Of a stretch of 64,000 bases of DNA, positions 15,139 to 23,639 are shown one piece after another. Below the pieces are notes generated by a model. It was given only the letters and a program-made list of their open reading frames with translations. It made no database searches and was not told where the DNA came from. This DNA comes from Helicobacter saguini (GTDB taxonomy: Bacteria > Campylobacterota > Campylobacteria > Campylobacterales > Helicobacteraceae), in contig NZ_JRMP02000004.1 of assembly GCF_000762875.2 (NCBI RefSeq), positions 62,001 through 126,000 of the forward strand. Direction: 5' to 3'. Numbering within the stretch: position 1 is the first letter of the stretch; the number at the start of each line of letters is the position of its first letter. The position numbers and the translations under genes were made by a program.

Positions 15139-17259
15139 ATGCAAAAGGACAAACAAGAAGCAGTGCAAATTAGCCTTAAGGACAGATATTTCAATCGTGA
15201 GCTAAGTTGGCTGCGGTTTAATACGCGTGTGCTAAATGAGGCTAAAAATACCAAACTACCGCTTTTAGAGCGACTAAAATTTTTAGCGATTTATAGCACG
15301 AACTTAGATGAGTTTTATATGATACGCGTGGCTGGATTGCAGCGACTTTTTGCTAATGGCGTGATAGAATCTGGCGCAGATAAACTAAGCCCTTTAGAGC
15401 AGCTAAGTGAAATCCGTGAGTATATAAATAAGGAACGTGCAGTGCTTGAAGGGCTTTATAACGACATCAAAAAGAGCCTTGCTAAAGAAAAGCTAATCTT
15501 GCGTAATTTTGAGAATCTAGATTCTAACGCGAAGCAGGAAATGTATAAATATTTCAAAAATTATTTGTATCCTGTGATTGTGCCGATTGTGGTTGATTCT
15601 GTCCATCCATTTCCGCATTTGAATAATTTGAGTTTTGCCATTGCGCTTATGCTAAAAAATAAAGAGAGTGGGGAAATAAAGTATGGAATGGTTAGAATCC
15701 CGCGTGTATTGAAGCGATTTGTGCGGGTAAATCATGATTCTTTTGTCTTTACAGAGAGCATTGTGGGGGAATTTGCCGGGGAGCTTTTTGAGGGGTATGA
15801 AACCTTGGCGTATGCACCATTTCGCGTTACTAGAAATGCGGATATGGAGATTGAAGAAGAGGAAGCCGATGACTTTATCGTGCTAATGAGCGAGGGCTTA
15901 AGGGCGCGTAAAAAAGGCGAGGTGGTGCGACTTGAAATAGGAATCGCAAGTAAAGAGGCTGAATATGAGAAGCTACTAAACTTTGTCAATTCGCAGTTAA
16001 ATGTGAGAAAAGAGGATATTTATGAGTATAAAGTCCCGCTTGGATTTAACGCATTTTGGGAATTAGTTGGCTTGAAAGAATATGCGTATTTAAGTTCGCC
16101 GCAGTATGTCGCAAAGATTCTGCCACCGCTAGAAGATGCGCCAAATATTTTTGACGTGATTGATAAAGGCGATGTGCTTTTGTTTCAGCCTTATGAGAGC
16201 TTTGAGCCAGTGGTGGATTTCATTCGTCAGGCGGCTAAAGACCCGGATGTTTTATCGATAAGAATGACGCTTTATCGTGTGGGGAAAAATTCGCCGATTG
16301 TAAAGGCTTTGACTGAAGCAGCGGAAAATAAGCAGGTTACGGCTTTGGTGGAGCTTAAGGCGCGATTTGATGAGGAAAATAACTTGCACTGGGCAAGGGC
16401 TTTAGAATCTGCTGGAGCGCATGTGATTTATGGTATCCCAAACCTGAAAGTCCATGCCAAAATCGCATTAGTGATAAAGCGAAGTGGCGATAGGCTGCAT
16501 GAATATGTGCATTTGAGTTCGGGTAACTACAATGCGGCGACTGCGAAAATCTACACAGATGTTAGCCTATTTACCGCTAATCCTGCGTTTGCAAAAGATG
16601 CGGTGAAGTTCTTTCATTCTTTAAGCACCGGCAGTTCTAAACACGCGCGACTTGATACGCTATATACCGCGCCAACGCAGATAAAAGAGCAGCTTTTGAA
16701 ACTCATTGAAGAAGAAGCCGCACACAAAGAGCAAGGGCGAATAATTTTAAAAGCAAATGCGTGCGTGGATATTGATGTGATAAATGCGCTATATAAAGCA
16801 TCTCAAGCTGGTGTGAAAATTGATTTGATAATACGTGGCGTGTGCTGTCTTCGTCCGGGGCTAAAGGGCTTGAGTGAAAATATCCATGTGTATAGCATTA
16901 TCGGTAAATACCTAGAACACGCTAGAATCTATTATTTTAAACACGCAAAAGAGAGCATTTACTTTGCGTCCGCAGATATTATGCCGCGAAATTTGGAGCG
17001 TAGAGTTGAGCTTTTAACCCCTGCTTTAGAAAAAAATGTCGCTGATAAGCTAATGCAAATTATCACGCTGCAGCTAAATGATACCTTGCAACGCTATGAA
17101 CTTAAAAGCGATGGCGAATACTACAAAGTCCCACCAAAAGATGGCGGCTTAAACTCGCAAGAAGCCTTTGAAAAAATGACCACGCAAATAAGCAACGCAA
17201 ATAAAAAGGCAAATGAAAAGATGAAACGTCTAGTAACACGTATGATGGGCGAGTCGTAA
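15139..17259 (+). CDS. ppk: Polyphosphate kinase
   Basis: The protein has 706 residues, the usual PPK1 length. The N-terminal domain opens with YFNRELSWLRFNTRVLNEA, the head domain with IYSTNLDEFYMIRVAGL. Two phospholipase-D-like catalytic domains follow. PNLKVHAKIALV carries the His that becomes phosphorylated, and LSSGNYNAATAKIYTDV, RGVCCLRPGLKG and EHARIYYF are all intact. It polymerises the terminal phosphate of ATP into polyphosphate reversibly. Only one or two octamers occur (ENLDSNA, IESGADK), so this enzyme has escaped the larger inserts. AAGGAG lies seven bases before the ATG. Confidence 0.95.
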   Translation: MQKDKQEAVQISLKDRYFNRELSWLRFNTRVLNEAKNTKLPLLERLKFLAIYSTNLDEFYMIRVAGLQRLFANGVIESGADKLSPLEQLSEIREYINKERAVLEGLYNDIKKSLAKEKLILRNFENLDSNAKQEMYKYFKNYLYPVIVPIVVDSVHPFPHLNNLSFAIALMLKNKESGEIKYGMVRIPRVLKRFVRVNHDSFVFTESIVGEFAGELFEGYETLAYAPFRVTRNADMEIEEEEADDFIVLMSEGLRARKKGEVVRLEIGIASKEAEYEKLLNFVNSQLNVRKEDIYEYKVPLGFNAFWELVGLKEYAYLSSPQYVAKILPPLEDAPNIFDVIDKGDVLLFQPYESFEPVVDFIRQAAKDPDVLSIRMTLYRVGKNSPIVKALTEAAENKQVTALVELKARFDEENNLHWARALESAGAHVIYGIPNLKVHAKIALVIKRSGDRLHEYVHLSSGNYNAATAKIYTDVSLFTANPAFAKDAVKFFHSLSTGSSKHARLDTLYTAPTQIKEQLLKLIEEEAAHKEQGRIILKANACVDIDVINALYKASQAGVKIDLIIRGVCCLRPGLKGLSENIHVYSIIGKYLEHARIYYFKHAKESIYFASADIMPRNLERRVELLTPALEKNVADKLMQIITLQLNDTLQRYELKSDGEYYKVPPKDGGLNSQEAFEKMTTQISNANKKANEKMKRLVTRMMGES

Positions 17260-17380
17260 GATTTTAGATTCCTTGCTATAATCTTAAGTAATTAGCCCAA
17301 AATGAATTGCTAGAATTTTAATATTGGAAATCTTACAGCAAAATAGAGTTACAAAATGTGAAGTCTTGGATTTTAAACCC

Positions 17381-17515
17381 CTACTCAAACAACACATCGC
17401 TTTGTTTTTTGTCGGTTGAATCCCAGTAGGGGTCTTGTTTATATCCGCAGGCATAAAAGCTAAAAATTAGTCCAAATATTACAAAACCTTTTAGAATCTT
17501 TGATAAAATACTCAT
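17381..17515 (-). CDS. Small conserved-type lipoprotein (44 residues)
   Basis: The minus strand encodes MSILSKILKGFVIFGLIFSF followed by YACGYKQDPYWDSTDKKQS and ends at TAG 17381. This is a complete lipoprotein precursor: positive n-region, hydrophobic core, lipobox FYAC with Cys at residue 23, and a short polar mature peptide of about 20 residues with a CGYK-DPYW motif like the tiny lipoproteins found beside housekeeping genes in related bacteria. Its start lies one base from the start of the divergent gene at 17517, so each gene's promoter must lie inside the other's coding region or one of the two starts is wrong. Confidence 0.6.
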   Translation of the reverse strand: MSILSKILKGFVIFGLIFSFYACGYKQDPYWDSTDKKQSDVLFE

Positions 17516-17516
17516 T

Positions 17517-18077
17517 ATGAAAACCTTTAAAGATTTATTAAATTCAACGCAATTTACACAAAGAATGGTAAATTATGGTTACTGCACGAATAAATTAATG
17601 AATTTTATACTAAATTCTAATGCTTTGCAACCACTTTTACACTTTCTACCTTTGAGCGTGAAAAATAATGTCCTTGCAATTTTTCCATCAAAACGCAATA
17701 AAAATGAGATTCTAATCTGCCTAAAATCCCAGCCAGCCTGCGTTGAGTTTAACAAATATCATGCAAAAGAAATGATAAATCTAATCCAAACAAATAGATT
17801 TTTACCGCCAAATCTAAAAACCTACACAAAAATTACAGCTTATGTCCCTACAAATCGTTTATACACATCAAAAATAGTGCAAATAAGACCAGAGAAAAAA
17901 CTTATTGAAAGTGCACGGGGTAACTTTAGAAACTTAGCAACTGATGCTAAAATCCACGCTATATTTGAAGAAATAAGGCAAGTGGCAATTACAAATCAAA
18001 GAAAATTAGAGCGGCTAAATAGCCAAAAAATAGATTCTAATCCTATCGATTATAAATTCCAAAAAACACGCAGATGA
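17517..18077 (+). CDS. DUF721/DciA-like small protein upstream of miaA
   Basis: This is a 186-residue, Lys/Asn-rich soluble protein. The central part (VLAIFPSKRNKNEILICLKSQPACVEFNKYHAKEMINLIQ) has the strand-helix pattern of DUF721-type domains, which include DciA helicase loaders; this is a weak match by eye. The stop overlaps the miaA start by four bases (ATGA), so the two are translationally coupled. No good ribosome-binding site precedes the first ATG, and the start is one base from a divergent lipoprotein gene. An internal start at about 17565 (MVNYGYC) cannot be excluded. Confidence 0.6.
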   Translation: MKTFKDLLNSTQFTQRMVNYGYCTNKLMNFILNSNALQPLLHFLPLSVKNNVLAIFPSKRNKNEILICLKSQPACVEFNKYHAKEMINLIQTNRFLPPNLKTYTKITAYVPTNRLYTSKIVQIRPEKKLIESARGNFRNLATDAKIHAIFEEIRQVAITNQRKLERLNSQKIDSNPIDYKFQKTRR

Positions 18078-18949
18078 AAATTTTAGCAATAATCGGCGCT
18101 ACTTGCAGCGGCAAATCAGCCCTTGCACTAAATCTAGCAAGCAAGATTAATGCTTATATTTTCTCCATAGATTCACTAAGTATTTATAAGGAAATAAATA
18201 TTGCTTCAGCCAAGCCTACTAAAGCCGAGCTAGATTCTATAAAACACTTTGCAATAGATGTGTTAAGTCCCGTTGAAAGCGTAAATGCGGGGGTTTTTAT
18301 AAGGCTTTTAGATAATGCTATAACAGAGTGTAAAAAAGATTCTAAAAACTTAGTTATTGTCGGTGGCTCAAGCTTTTATCTTAAATCAATCATACAAGGC
18401 TTAAGCAATATAGATTCTATAAACATAGAATCTAAATTTATAAATAAGAGTTTAAGTGAAAAATATGTAATATTACAGAATCTAGATTCTATATTTGCCG
18501 CTAAAATCTCGCAAAATGATACATATAGAATAAATAAAGCACTAAGCATATTTGAAGCCACAGGCAAGATTCCAAGTGTGTATTTTAAAGAAAATCCACC
18601 AAAGCCCTTTCCGCATAAAATCGATATTTATAACCTGCAAATACCACGAGACGTGCTAATAGAAAGGATAAATAAAAGAACAAAATCTATGATAAAACAA
18701 GGCTTAATAGATGAAGCAAAATATATCTTAGAATCTTATGGAGATTCTATACAGCCTTTTAAATCCATAGGGCTAAAAGAGTGTCTTTTATATTTTAAAG
18801 GTCAAATAAATCTTAGCGAGCTAGAATCAATGATAGCAATTCACACAAGGCAACTAGCAAAAAGGCAGAGCACATTTAATAAAACGCAATTTGAAAATAT
18901 AGTGCAAATAGATTCTAACATAGAATCTATTTTAAAAAAAATAACATAA
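18074..18949 (+). CDS. miaA: tRNA dimethylallyltransferase
   Basis: This is a 291-residue enzyme adding a dimethylallyl group to A37 of tRNAs that read UNN codons. The P-loop IGATCSGKSALAL is at residues 7-19. DSLSIYKEINIASAKPT corresponds to the DSMQvYrgldIgTAKPT motif (with Leu for Met and Ser for Gln), followed by VVGGSSFYLKSIIQGL. The C-terminal segment has KSIGLKECLLYF and TRQLAKRQSTFN, the family's substrate-tunnel motifs. Octamers contribute LSNIDSINIESK and NLDSIFAAK between conserved blocks. It is coupled to the gene at 17517. Confidence 0.93.
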   Translation: MKILAIIGATCSGKSALALNLASKINAYIFSIDSLSIYKEINIASAKPTKAELDSIKHFAIDVLSPVESVNAGVFIRLLDNAITECKKDSKNLVIVGGSSFYLKSIIQGLSNIDSINIESKFINKSLSEKYVILQNLDSIFAAKISQNDTYRINKALSIFEATGKIPSVYFKENPPKPFPHKIDIYNLQIPRDVLIERINKRTKSMIKQGLIDEAKYILESYGDSIQPFKSIGLKECLLYFKGQINLSELESMIAIHTRQLAKRQSTFNKTQFENIVQIDSNIESILKKIT

Positions 18950-18956
18950 ATATTTA

Positions 18957-18973
18957 GGGAACGCAAAATGCTT
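18957..18973 (+). promoter_or_regulatory. Sigma-54 promoter of flgD
   Basis: GGGAACGCAAAATGCTT has GG at 18958-18959 and GC at 18970-18971 with exactly ten bases between them, as sigma-54 holoenzyme requires. Initiation would be near 18983, which lies after the earliest in-frame flgD start (18979) and before the better-supported ATG at 19018. Confidence 0.65.
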
Positions 18974-19017
18974 TACCATTGCTAATTAAGGATAAAAAAA
19001 CTTTTAAGGATAAAGTT

Positions 19018-20553
19018 ATGGCTATTGATTTAGGCGATGTGACAGGCTCTACAGCCGCAAGGGAAAAGAAAAAGGAAAGCACGCAGATTGCAAATGGGCT
19101 TGATAAAGATGCGTTTATGAAGCTATTTTTAGAGCAGCTAAAAAATCAAGACCCCACTTCTCCTATGGAGACGGATAAAATCATCACTCAAACCGCGCAA
19201 CTAACGCAAGTGGAAATGCAAGAAGAAAATAAAAAGACGATGAAAGAAGTAGCCGCTGCGATGAAAGCAAGCCAGGATACAAATAAAGCCTTGCAAGATT
19301 TTCAAAAAGAGATGAAAAAGAGCCTTGAAATCTTAAATATGGGTATGGAGGAAAATACTCACGCTACTTCGCAGGGCGCGAAGGCAAATAGCCTAAATGC
19401 GGTCTCAATGATAGGTAAAATCGCTGAAACTGATATAATGGGGCTAAATGTCAATGGCAGTGGGGAAAATCATTTTAGCCTTTATTTTGACAACAAGATT
19501 AATGCGAGTCAAGGTTCGCCCATCGTTGAGATTCTAAACCCAAATCGCGAAGTGGTTAAGACGATTTCACTAGCTGATAAAGACGGACAGCAAGGCTATA
19601 TTGAGTTTAGATGGGATGGCAAGGATACTAAGGGCAACATCGTAGAGCCGGGCAGCTATCAAGTGCGCGCGTTTTATAATCTAAATCCAGAAACGCGTCA
19701 ATATGATGAAACGCGTATCGGTCGTGGCGAGGTGCAAAGCATAATTTACGACAAGGGAGTGCCGCTAATGCGACTAGGCGATAATATCGTGCCTGTGCAA
19801 AGTGCGCTAGAGTTTTACCCGCGTGGCGAGCTAGCTAGCAAAAGTGTGGAATCCATTAAGGCTGATGCGAGCAAGGCTAGTGCGTATGAGGATGATTTGA
19901 AAACGCAGAATTTGAGTGAAAAATATGAGAAAATAATTAGCGATAGAGAGGAGCGACTAGCTGCAGAAGCGGAGGCTAATAAAGATGAGGAAACACTGCA
20001 GCGTGAGGCTTTGGAGCGCGAAAAAGAGCAAAAAGCAAAAGAGATGAAAAAATACGCAAAAATGCTAGATAGCGCAGAAAAGGGCAAGCAGCTGGATAAG
20101 GGTGAGCTAGATAAGCTTGATAAATTAGCTGGGGGCTTAAACGCTAAGTCGGCGGATTCTAAGTCGGCTAATTTAAATTCGTTGTTGCAAGGTTCTAACG
20201 CTTTGCAGGGTTCTAGCGGGGCAAATAATCCTTTTACACAAGGCTTTAGCGAAGCAAATGGGCTAGATTCTAATGCGTTAGGAAATTCTAACGCCTTTGG
20301 TAATAACGCTTTAGGCAACGCAGATTCTAACCCTTTTGGTAATAATAATATAGAATCTACTTCGGTTTCAAATCCTTTTGCTAATGCAGATTCTAGCGTA
20401 AATAGCACTTTTGGTAATCTAAATCCAAACCTTGCAAATAACGCAAATCGCTCATCAGATTCAATCCTTGCAAATCCATTTGGCGATGCAAGTAACCCCT
20501 TTGATGGTCACATCCAAAGTTCAAACCCCCCAACCCTTGACATCATGGGCTAA
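19018..20553 (+). CDS. flgD: Flagellar hook-capping protein FlgD with a long Asn/Gly-rich tail
   Basis: The protein has 511 residues from the ATG at 19018, which has AAGGA nine bases upstream and lies downstream of the predicted sigma-54 start; the in-frame extension to 18979 is therefore rejected. The N-terminal motif DAFMKLFLEQLKNQDPTSPMETDKIITQTAQLTQVE defines FlgD, the scaffold for hook assembly. The FlgD Ig-like region includes YIEFRWDGKDTKGNIVEPGSYQVRAF. After about residue 290 comes a charged coiled coil (about 305-365). A tail of about 140 residues rich in Asn, Ser, Gly and Ala follows, with repeated NPF (NNPFTQGF, SNPFGNNN, SNPFANAD, ANPFGDAS, SNPFDGH). Such a tail is longer than in typical FlgD. 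Confidence 0.9.
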   Translation: MAIDLGDVTGSTAAREKKKESTQIANGLDKDAFMKLFLEQLKNQDPTSPMETDKIITQTAQLTQVEMQEENKKTMKEVAAAMKASQDTNKALQDFQKEMKKSLEILNMGMEENTHATSQGAKANSLNAVSMIGKIAETDIMGLNVNGSGENHFSLYFDNKINASQGSPIVEILNPNREVVKTISLADKDGQQGYIEFRWDGKDTKGNIVEPGSYQVRAFYNLNPETRQYDETRIGRGEVQSIIYDKGVPLMRLGDNIVPVQSALEFYPRGELASKSVESIKADASKASAYEDDLKTQNLSEKYEKIISDREERLAAEAEANKDEETLQREALEREKEQKAKEMKKYAKMLDSAEKGKQLDKGELDKLDKLAGGLNAKSADSKSANLNSLLQGSNALQGSSGANNPFTQGFSEANGLDSNALGNSNAFGNNALGNADSNPFGNNNIESTSVSNPFANADSSVNSTFGNLNPNLANNANRSSDSILANPFGDASNPFDGHIQSSNPPTLDIMG

Positions 20554-20688
20554 CCCTACAAATATTCCATAAACACAGAATCCAGATTCTAAAATGCTTT
20601 AATATTTTCATTTATTCACTTTGATTTTGCAAAACTTGGATTCTATAGATTTGTTTTGTGTATTATAAAACTACATATTTTTTAAATT

Positions 20689-22119
20689 CTAATATTCTAT
20701 CCCTTCTTTTTTTAGGCGTTCGCGTAAATAGCGCATTTGGATATTTTTATCAAAGCACCATTTTGGCGCGATTAGGGTGTCATCGTGTGCGCCCGCACTC
20801 ACACGCTGCACGACCACATTTGGCGGTATCATTTTTAGGCTACGCGCGATTGCCTCGCCGTAAACTTCAAGCGTTATGGGCGTGTATTCGCCGCGTTTAT
20901 ACATTCGTGCGAGTGCTGTGCCTTCCACCACATAAAGCGGGTGGATTTTTAGTGAATCTACGCCGTAGTCAAGTATCGTGCGTAGCGAGTTTATCATCAT
21001 TTCTACGCTCTCACCGGGCAGTCCATAGATTAGGTGGGCGCACACTTTGATGCCGCGTTTGCGTGTGTTGGCGAAAAGTTCGCGCACGCCTTGCATTGTG
21101 TGTCCGCGGTTTGTGATTTTGAGCGTCTCTTCGTAGATTGATTGAATGCCGTATTCTAGCCAGATTTCCTTGCCTTTTTTGACAAATTCGCCTAAAAAAT
21201 CTAGTAGTTTAGAATCTACGCAATCAACGCGCGTGCCGATGCTAATCCCCACGACATTAGGCAGCTCTAATGCCCTTGTGTAAAGGGTTTTGAGCGTGTC
21301 AAAGGGCGCGTAAGTATTCGTAAAACTTTGAAAATACACAAGGTATTTTGCGATACCAAATTTATTTTTGTGATACTGCGAATGGTAGGCAAACTGCGTC
21401 TCTAACTCGCTTAGCTGCTTGTCTAAAAGTGGGTTGTGAGTGAGCTTGAAATTCATTGTAATGCGGGGGAGTTTTTTATTTTTTTTGTTTTCGATAATAG
21501 GGTGGTGGGTGGGCGATAGGATATTAGAATTTACGTTATTTTTTTGAAAATTAGATTCTATATTTTCTAACTTTTCATTATAATATTTATGATTTTTAGA
21601 ATCTAGATTCTGTATATTATTAGAATCTTTAAACTTAGATTCTGTATTTTTATAATTTATAGAATCTTGTGCGTTTTCTAATTTAGATTCTATATTTTCT
21701 AACTTTTCTTTAGAATCTTTAGTATTTTTAGAAACTTGCAAGTTAGATTCTATATTATTAGGATTTTTAGAATCTTTTTTTATAGAATCTTGCGAATTTT
21801 GTAACTTAGATTTTATACTAGATTCTATATTTTGTAATTTTTCTTTAGAATCTGTAGAATCTAGATTCTGTTGCAAATTAGATTCTGTATTCTTAAAATC
21901 ACTAGATTCTAATTTTCCTAACTTTTCTTTAGAATCTTGCTTCTTTTTCATAACTAAAGATGGCGAAAAGCTCTCATTTTTGCAATAAATGCAGCCGCCC
22001 TTAGCCACGCTACCATCGATATTAGGACAGGTAAATCCACTTAGAGAAATAGGGATTTTCCGCACCCTAAACCCAAATCTTTGCTTAAAATATCGCCCAA
22101 CCGTCAGCATAACTTTCAC
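20689..22119 (-). CDS. TIGR01212/YhcC-type radical SAM protein with large low-complexity insert
   Basis: Recognisable blocks are GRYFKQRFGFRVRKIPISLSGFTCPNIDG and GGCIYCKNESFSPSL, giving the Cys-x(n)-CxxC cluster of the YhcC family. The C-terminal half has KYLVYFQSFTNTYAPFDTL, VVGISIGTRVDCVDSKLLDFL, WLEYGIQSIYEETL and CAHLIYGLPGESVEMM, all typical. The family is usually about 300-320 residues. Here about 160 residues of DSK, ESK and ESN repeats (about residues 55-215) are inserted just after the cluster-binding segment. A C-rich block also encodes ILSPTHHPIIEN there. The function of this radical SAM family is not settled. Both halves of the fold are preserved. Confidence 0.82.
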   Translation of the reverse strand: MKVMLTVGRYFKQRFGFRVRKIPISLSGFTCPNIDGSVAKGGCIYCKNESFSPSLVMKKKQDSKEKLGKLESSDFKNTESNLQQNLDSTDSKEKLQNIESSIKSKLQNSQDSIKKDSKNPNNIESNLQVSKNTKDSKEKLENIESKLENAQDSINYKNTESKFKDSNNIQNLDSKNHKYYNEKLENIESNFQKNNVNSNILSPTHHPIIENKKNKKLPRITMNFKLTHNPLLDKQLSELETQFAYHSQYHKNKFGIAKYLVYFQSFTNTYAPFDTLKTLYTRALELPNVVGISIGTRVDCVDSKLLDFLGEFVKKGKEIWLEYGIQSIYEETLKITNRGHTMQGVRELFANTRKRGIKVCAHLIYGLPGESVEMMINSLRTILDYGVDSLKIHPLYVVEGTALARMYKRGEYTPITLEVYGEAIARSLKMIPPNVVVQRVSAGAHDDTLIAPKWCFDKNIQMRYLRERLKKEGIEY

Positions 22120-22200
22120 CTTAAAATCCTTGCATTTTCATTATAAAATGGAAATTTTATCATTTATAATTTAATTATGCAAAAAGGATATAAAAAATAC

Positions 22201-22722
22201 CTATTTTTTTTCGCTACTTTTCTTACTATTCTCCAGCGTATCATAAATTTTTTGTGAAAGTTCGTTGAATAAAAGTTCGACCTGACCGCTTAGTGATGGG
22301 TCGATATTTTTCATTAAATCTTGCATTTTTTTCTGTTTTATATTTTCTACAATGTCCTTATTTCCGCTATTGTTTTTTTCTTTTTTAGAATCTTTGTGCT
22401 TTTTTTCAAACTTTTGCAAATGCTCAATATCCTTTTGAAAAATCTCAGCTTGCTTGGCATTCACACGGCTATAAAACTCGTGCAGCTGGGAAAACATCTC
22501 ATACACACTGCAAGGAATTATCAAATCCTGCCCGATAATGCAAATGGGCAAATGCGTGTATTTCTCGCGCAGCACGGCAATATCCGTGATGATAAAGTCG
22601 GCTTCATCAATGCTGCTTAAATGCCCTTTGAGATAAAAGCTGAAAGCAAGAGATAAAAACATATTATTACATATCAAATGAATGCGAACATCATCGCTTT
22701 CCATTCTTGCTAATTTTTGCAT
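22201..22722 (-). CDS. Hypothetical protein with response-regulator-like N-terminus
   Basis: This is a 173-residue soluble protein. The first 90 residues alternate hydrophobic strands and helices (VRIHLICNNMFLSLAFSFYL, EADFIITDIAVL, LPICIIGQDLIIPCSVYEM), which could be a degenerate receiver-like or NTPase-less alpha/beta fold. The rest is a Lys/Glu-rich coiled coil ending in NIDPSLSGQVELLFNELSQKIYDTLE. I recognise no family. It lies 57 bp downstream of truA on the same strand and probably forms a transcription unit with hom and truA. Confidence 0.6.
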   Translation of the reverse strand: MQKLARMESDDVRIHLICNNMFLSLAFSFYLKGHLSSIDEADFIITDIAVLREKYTHLPICIIGQDLIIPCSVYEMFSQLHEFYSRVNAKQAEIFQKDIEHLQKFEKKHKDSKKEKNNSGNKDIVENIKQKKMQDLMKNIDPSLSGQVELLFNELSQKIYDTLENSKKSSEKK

Positions 22723-22778
22723 TTTTTTCCTTTAAAATTATAAAAATTAAAACTACAAAATTTTTTAAATTATCTTTT

Positions 22779-23636
22779 TTAGTATTCTACCTTGCTAAGA
22801 TAAAGCCCACATGCTGGGGCTAATTCACGCACGCAGATTCTATCATTCACATCCATTTTATTATCAATTTGTTTTTGCAAATTTTGTAGCGAAATTTTAC
22901 CCAAACTATACGCAAAAGCCGCAAATAACATCATTCTAACCTGACTTCTAAGAAAGCCATTTGCCCTAATTTGAATGATATGACAGGGCAAATTATATAC
23001 TTTTTTAGTCAAAATTTTAGCAGAAAAAATCTCGCGGATATTGTCCTTTGTCTCGCTCCCATTTTTCTTAAAAAGTGAGAAATCATGCACGCCAACAAAC
23101 GCATTTAACGCTTCTTTTATTTTTTTTATTTCGCCAAATTTCACTTTTGCAATGTAGTTTGTGTAAAAAGGTAACAAATTTTCTTTAGTAAAAATGTAGG
23201 TGTAAGTGCGCGATTTTGCACAAAATCTAGCATGAAAAGTTGGCGGAACTTCATAAATTTTTCTAATTTTTATATGCGGATATAGTTTTTCATTTAGCAA
23301 TTTTTGCATTTTTTCTAAGGGCATTTTATGGGGTTTAAGTTGGGAAATTTGTAAGTTTTTAGCCTTTTTCTTAGGATTATAATAAGCATAAAAATTTATC
23401 ACTTGAAAAGTTGCATGAACGTCTTTATCCGTCCTACCAGCCGCGATAATATGTGTATTTATCCCTATTTTTTTTAAAGTATTAGTTATAAAATCTTGAA
23501 TGCTTGGCAAATTAGATTCTATATTTTGTAACTTTTTAGAATCTAAATTATGATTTTTAGAATCTTGCGTAGCAAACCCACAAAATTGTGAGCCATCATA
23601 AGCTATCACACACATTATATTTCTTACATTTTCCAT
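22779..23636 (-). CDS. truA: tRNA pseudouridine(38-40) synthase TruA
   Basis: Motifs of TruA are present: IAYDGSQFCGFATQ at the N-terminus, AAGRTDKDVHATFQVINF with the catalytic Asp (AGRTDxxVHA), FHARFCAKSRTYTYIF, and the C-terminal NGFLRSQVRMMLFAAFAYSLG. It makes pseudouridine at positions 38-40 of tRNA anticodon stem-loops. At 285 residues it is slightly longer than usual because an octamer cluster adds SKNHNLDSKKLQNIESN after the first strand. Only three bases separate it from the end of hom, so the two are co-transcribed. Confidence 0.93.
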   Translation of the reverse strand: MENVRNIMCVIAYDGSQFCGFATQDSKNHNLDSKKLQNIESNLPSIQDFITNTLKKIGINTHIIAAGRTDKDVHATFQVINFYAYYNPKKKAKNLQISQLKPHKMPLEKMQKLLNEKLYPHIKIRKIYEVPPTFHARFCAKSRTYTYIFTKENLLPFYTNYIAKVKFGEIKKIKEALNAFVGVHDFSLFKKNGSETKDNIREIFSAKILTKKVYNLPCHIIQIRANGFLRSQVRMMLFAAFAYSLGKISLQNLQKQIDNKMDVNDRICVRELAPACGLYLSKVEY

Positions 23637-23639
23637 GTT

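Noticed and set aside
19815-20408. 197-residue minus-strand frame within flgD
   Set aside because: It is an open shadow of the low-complexity FlgD tail; the sense strand has domain support.
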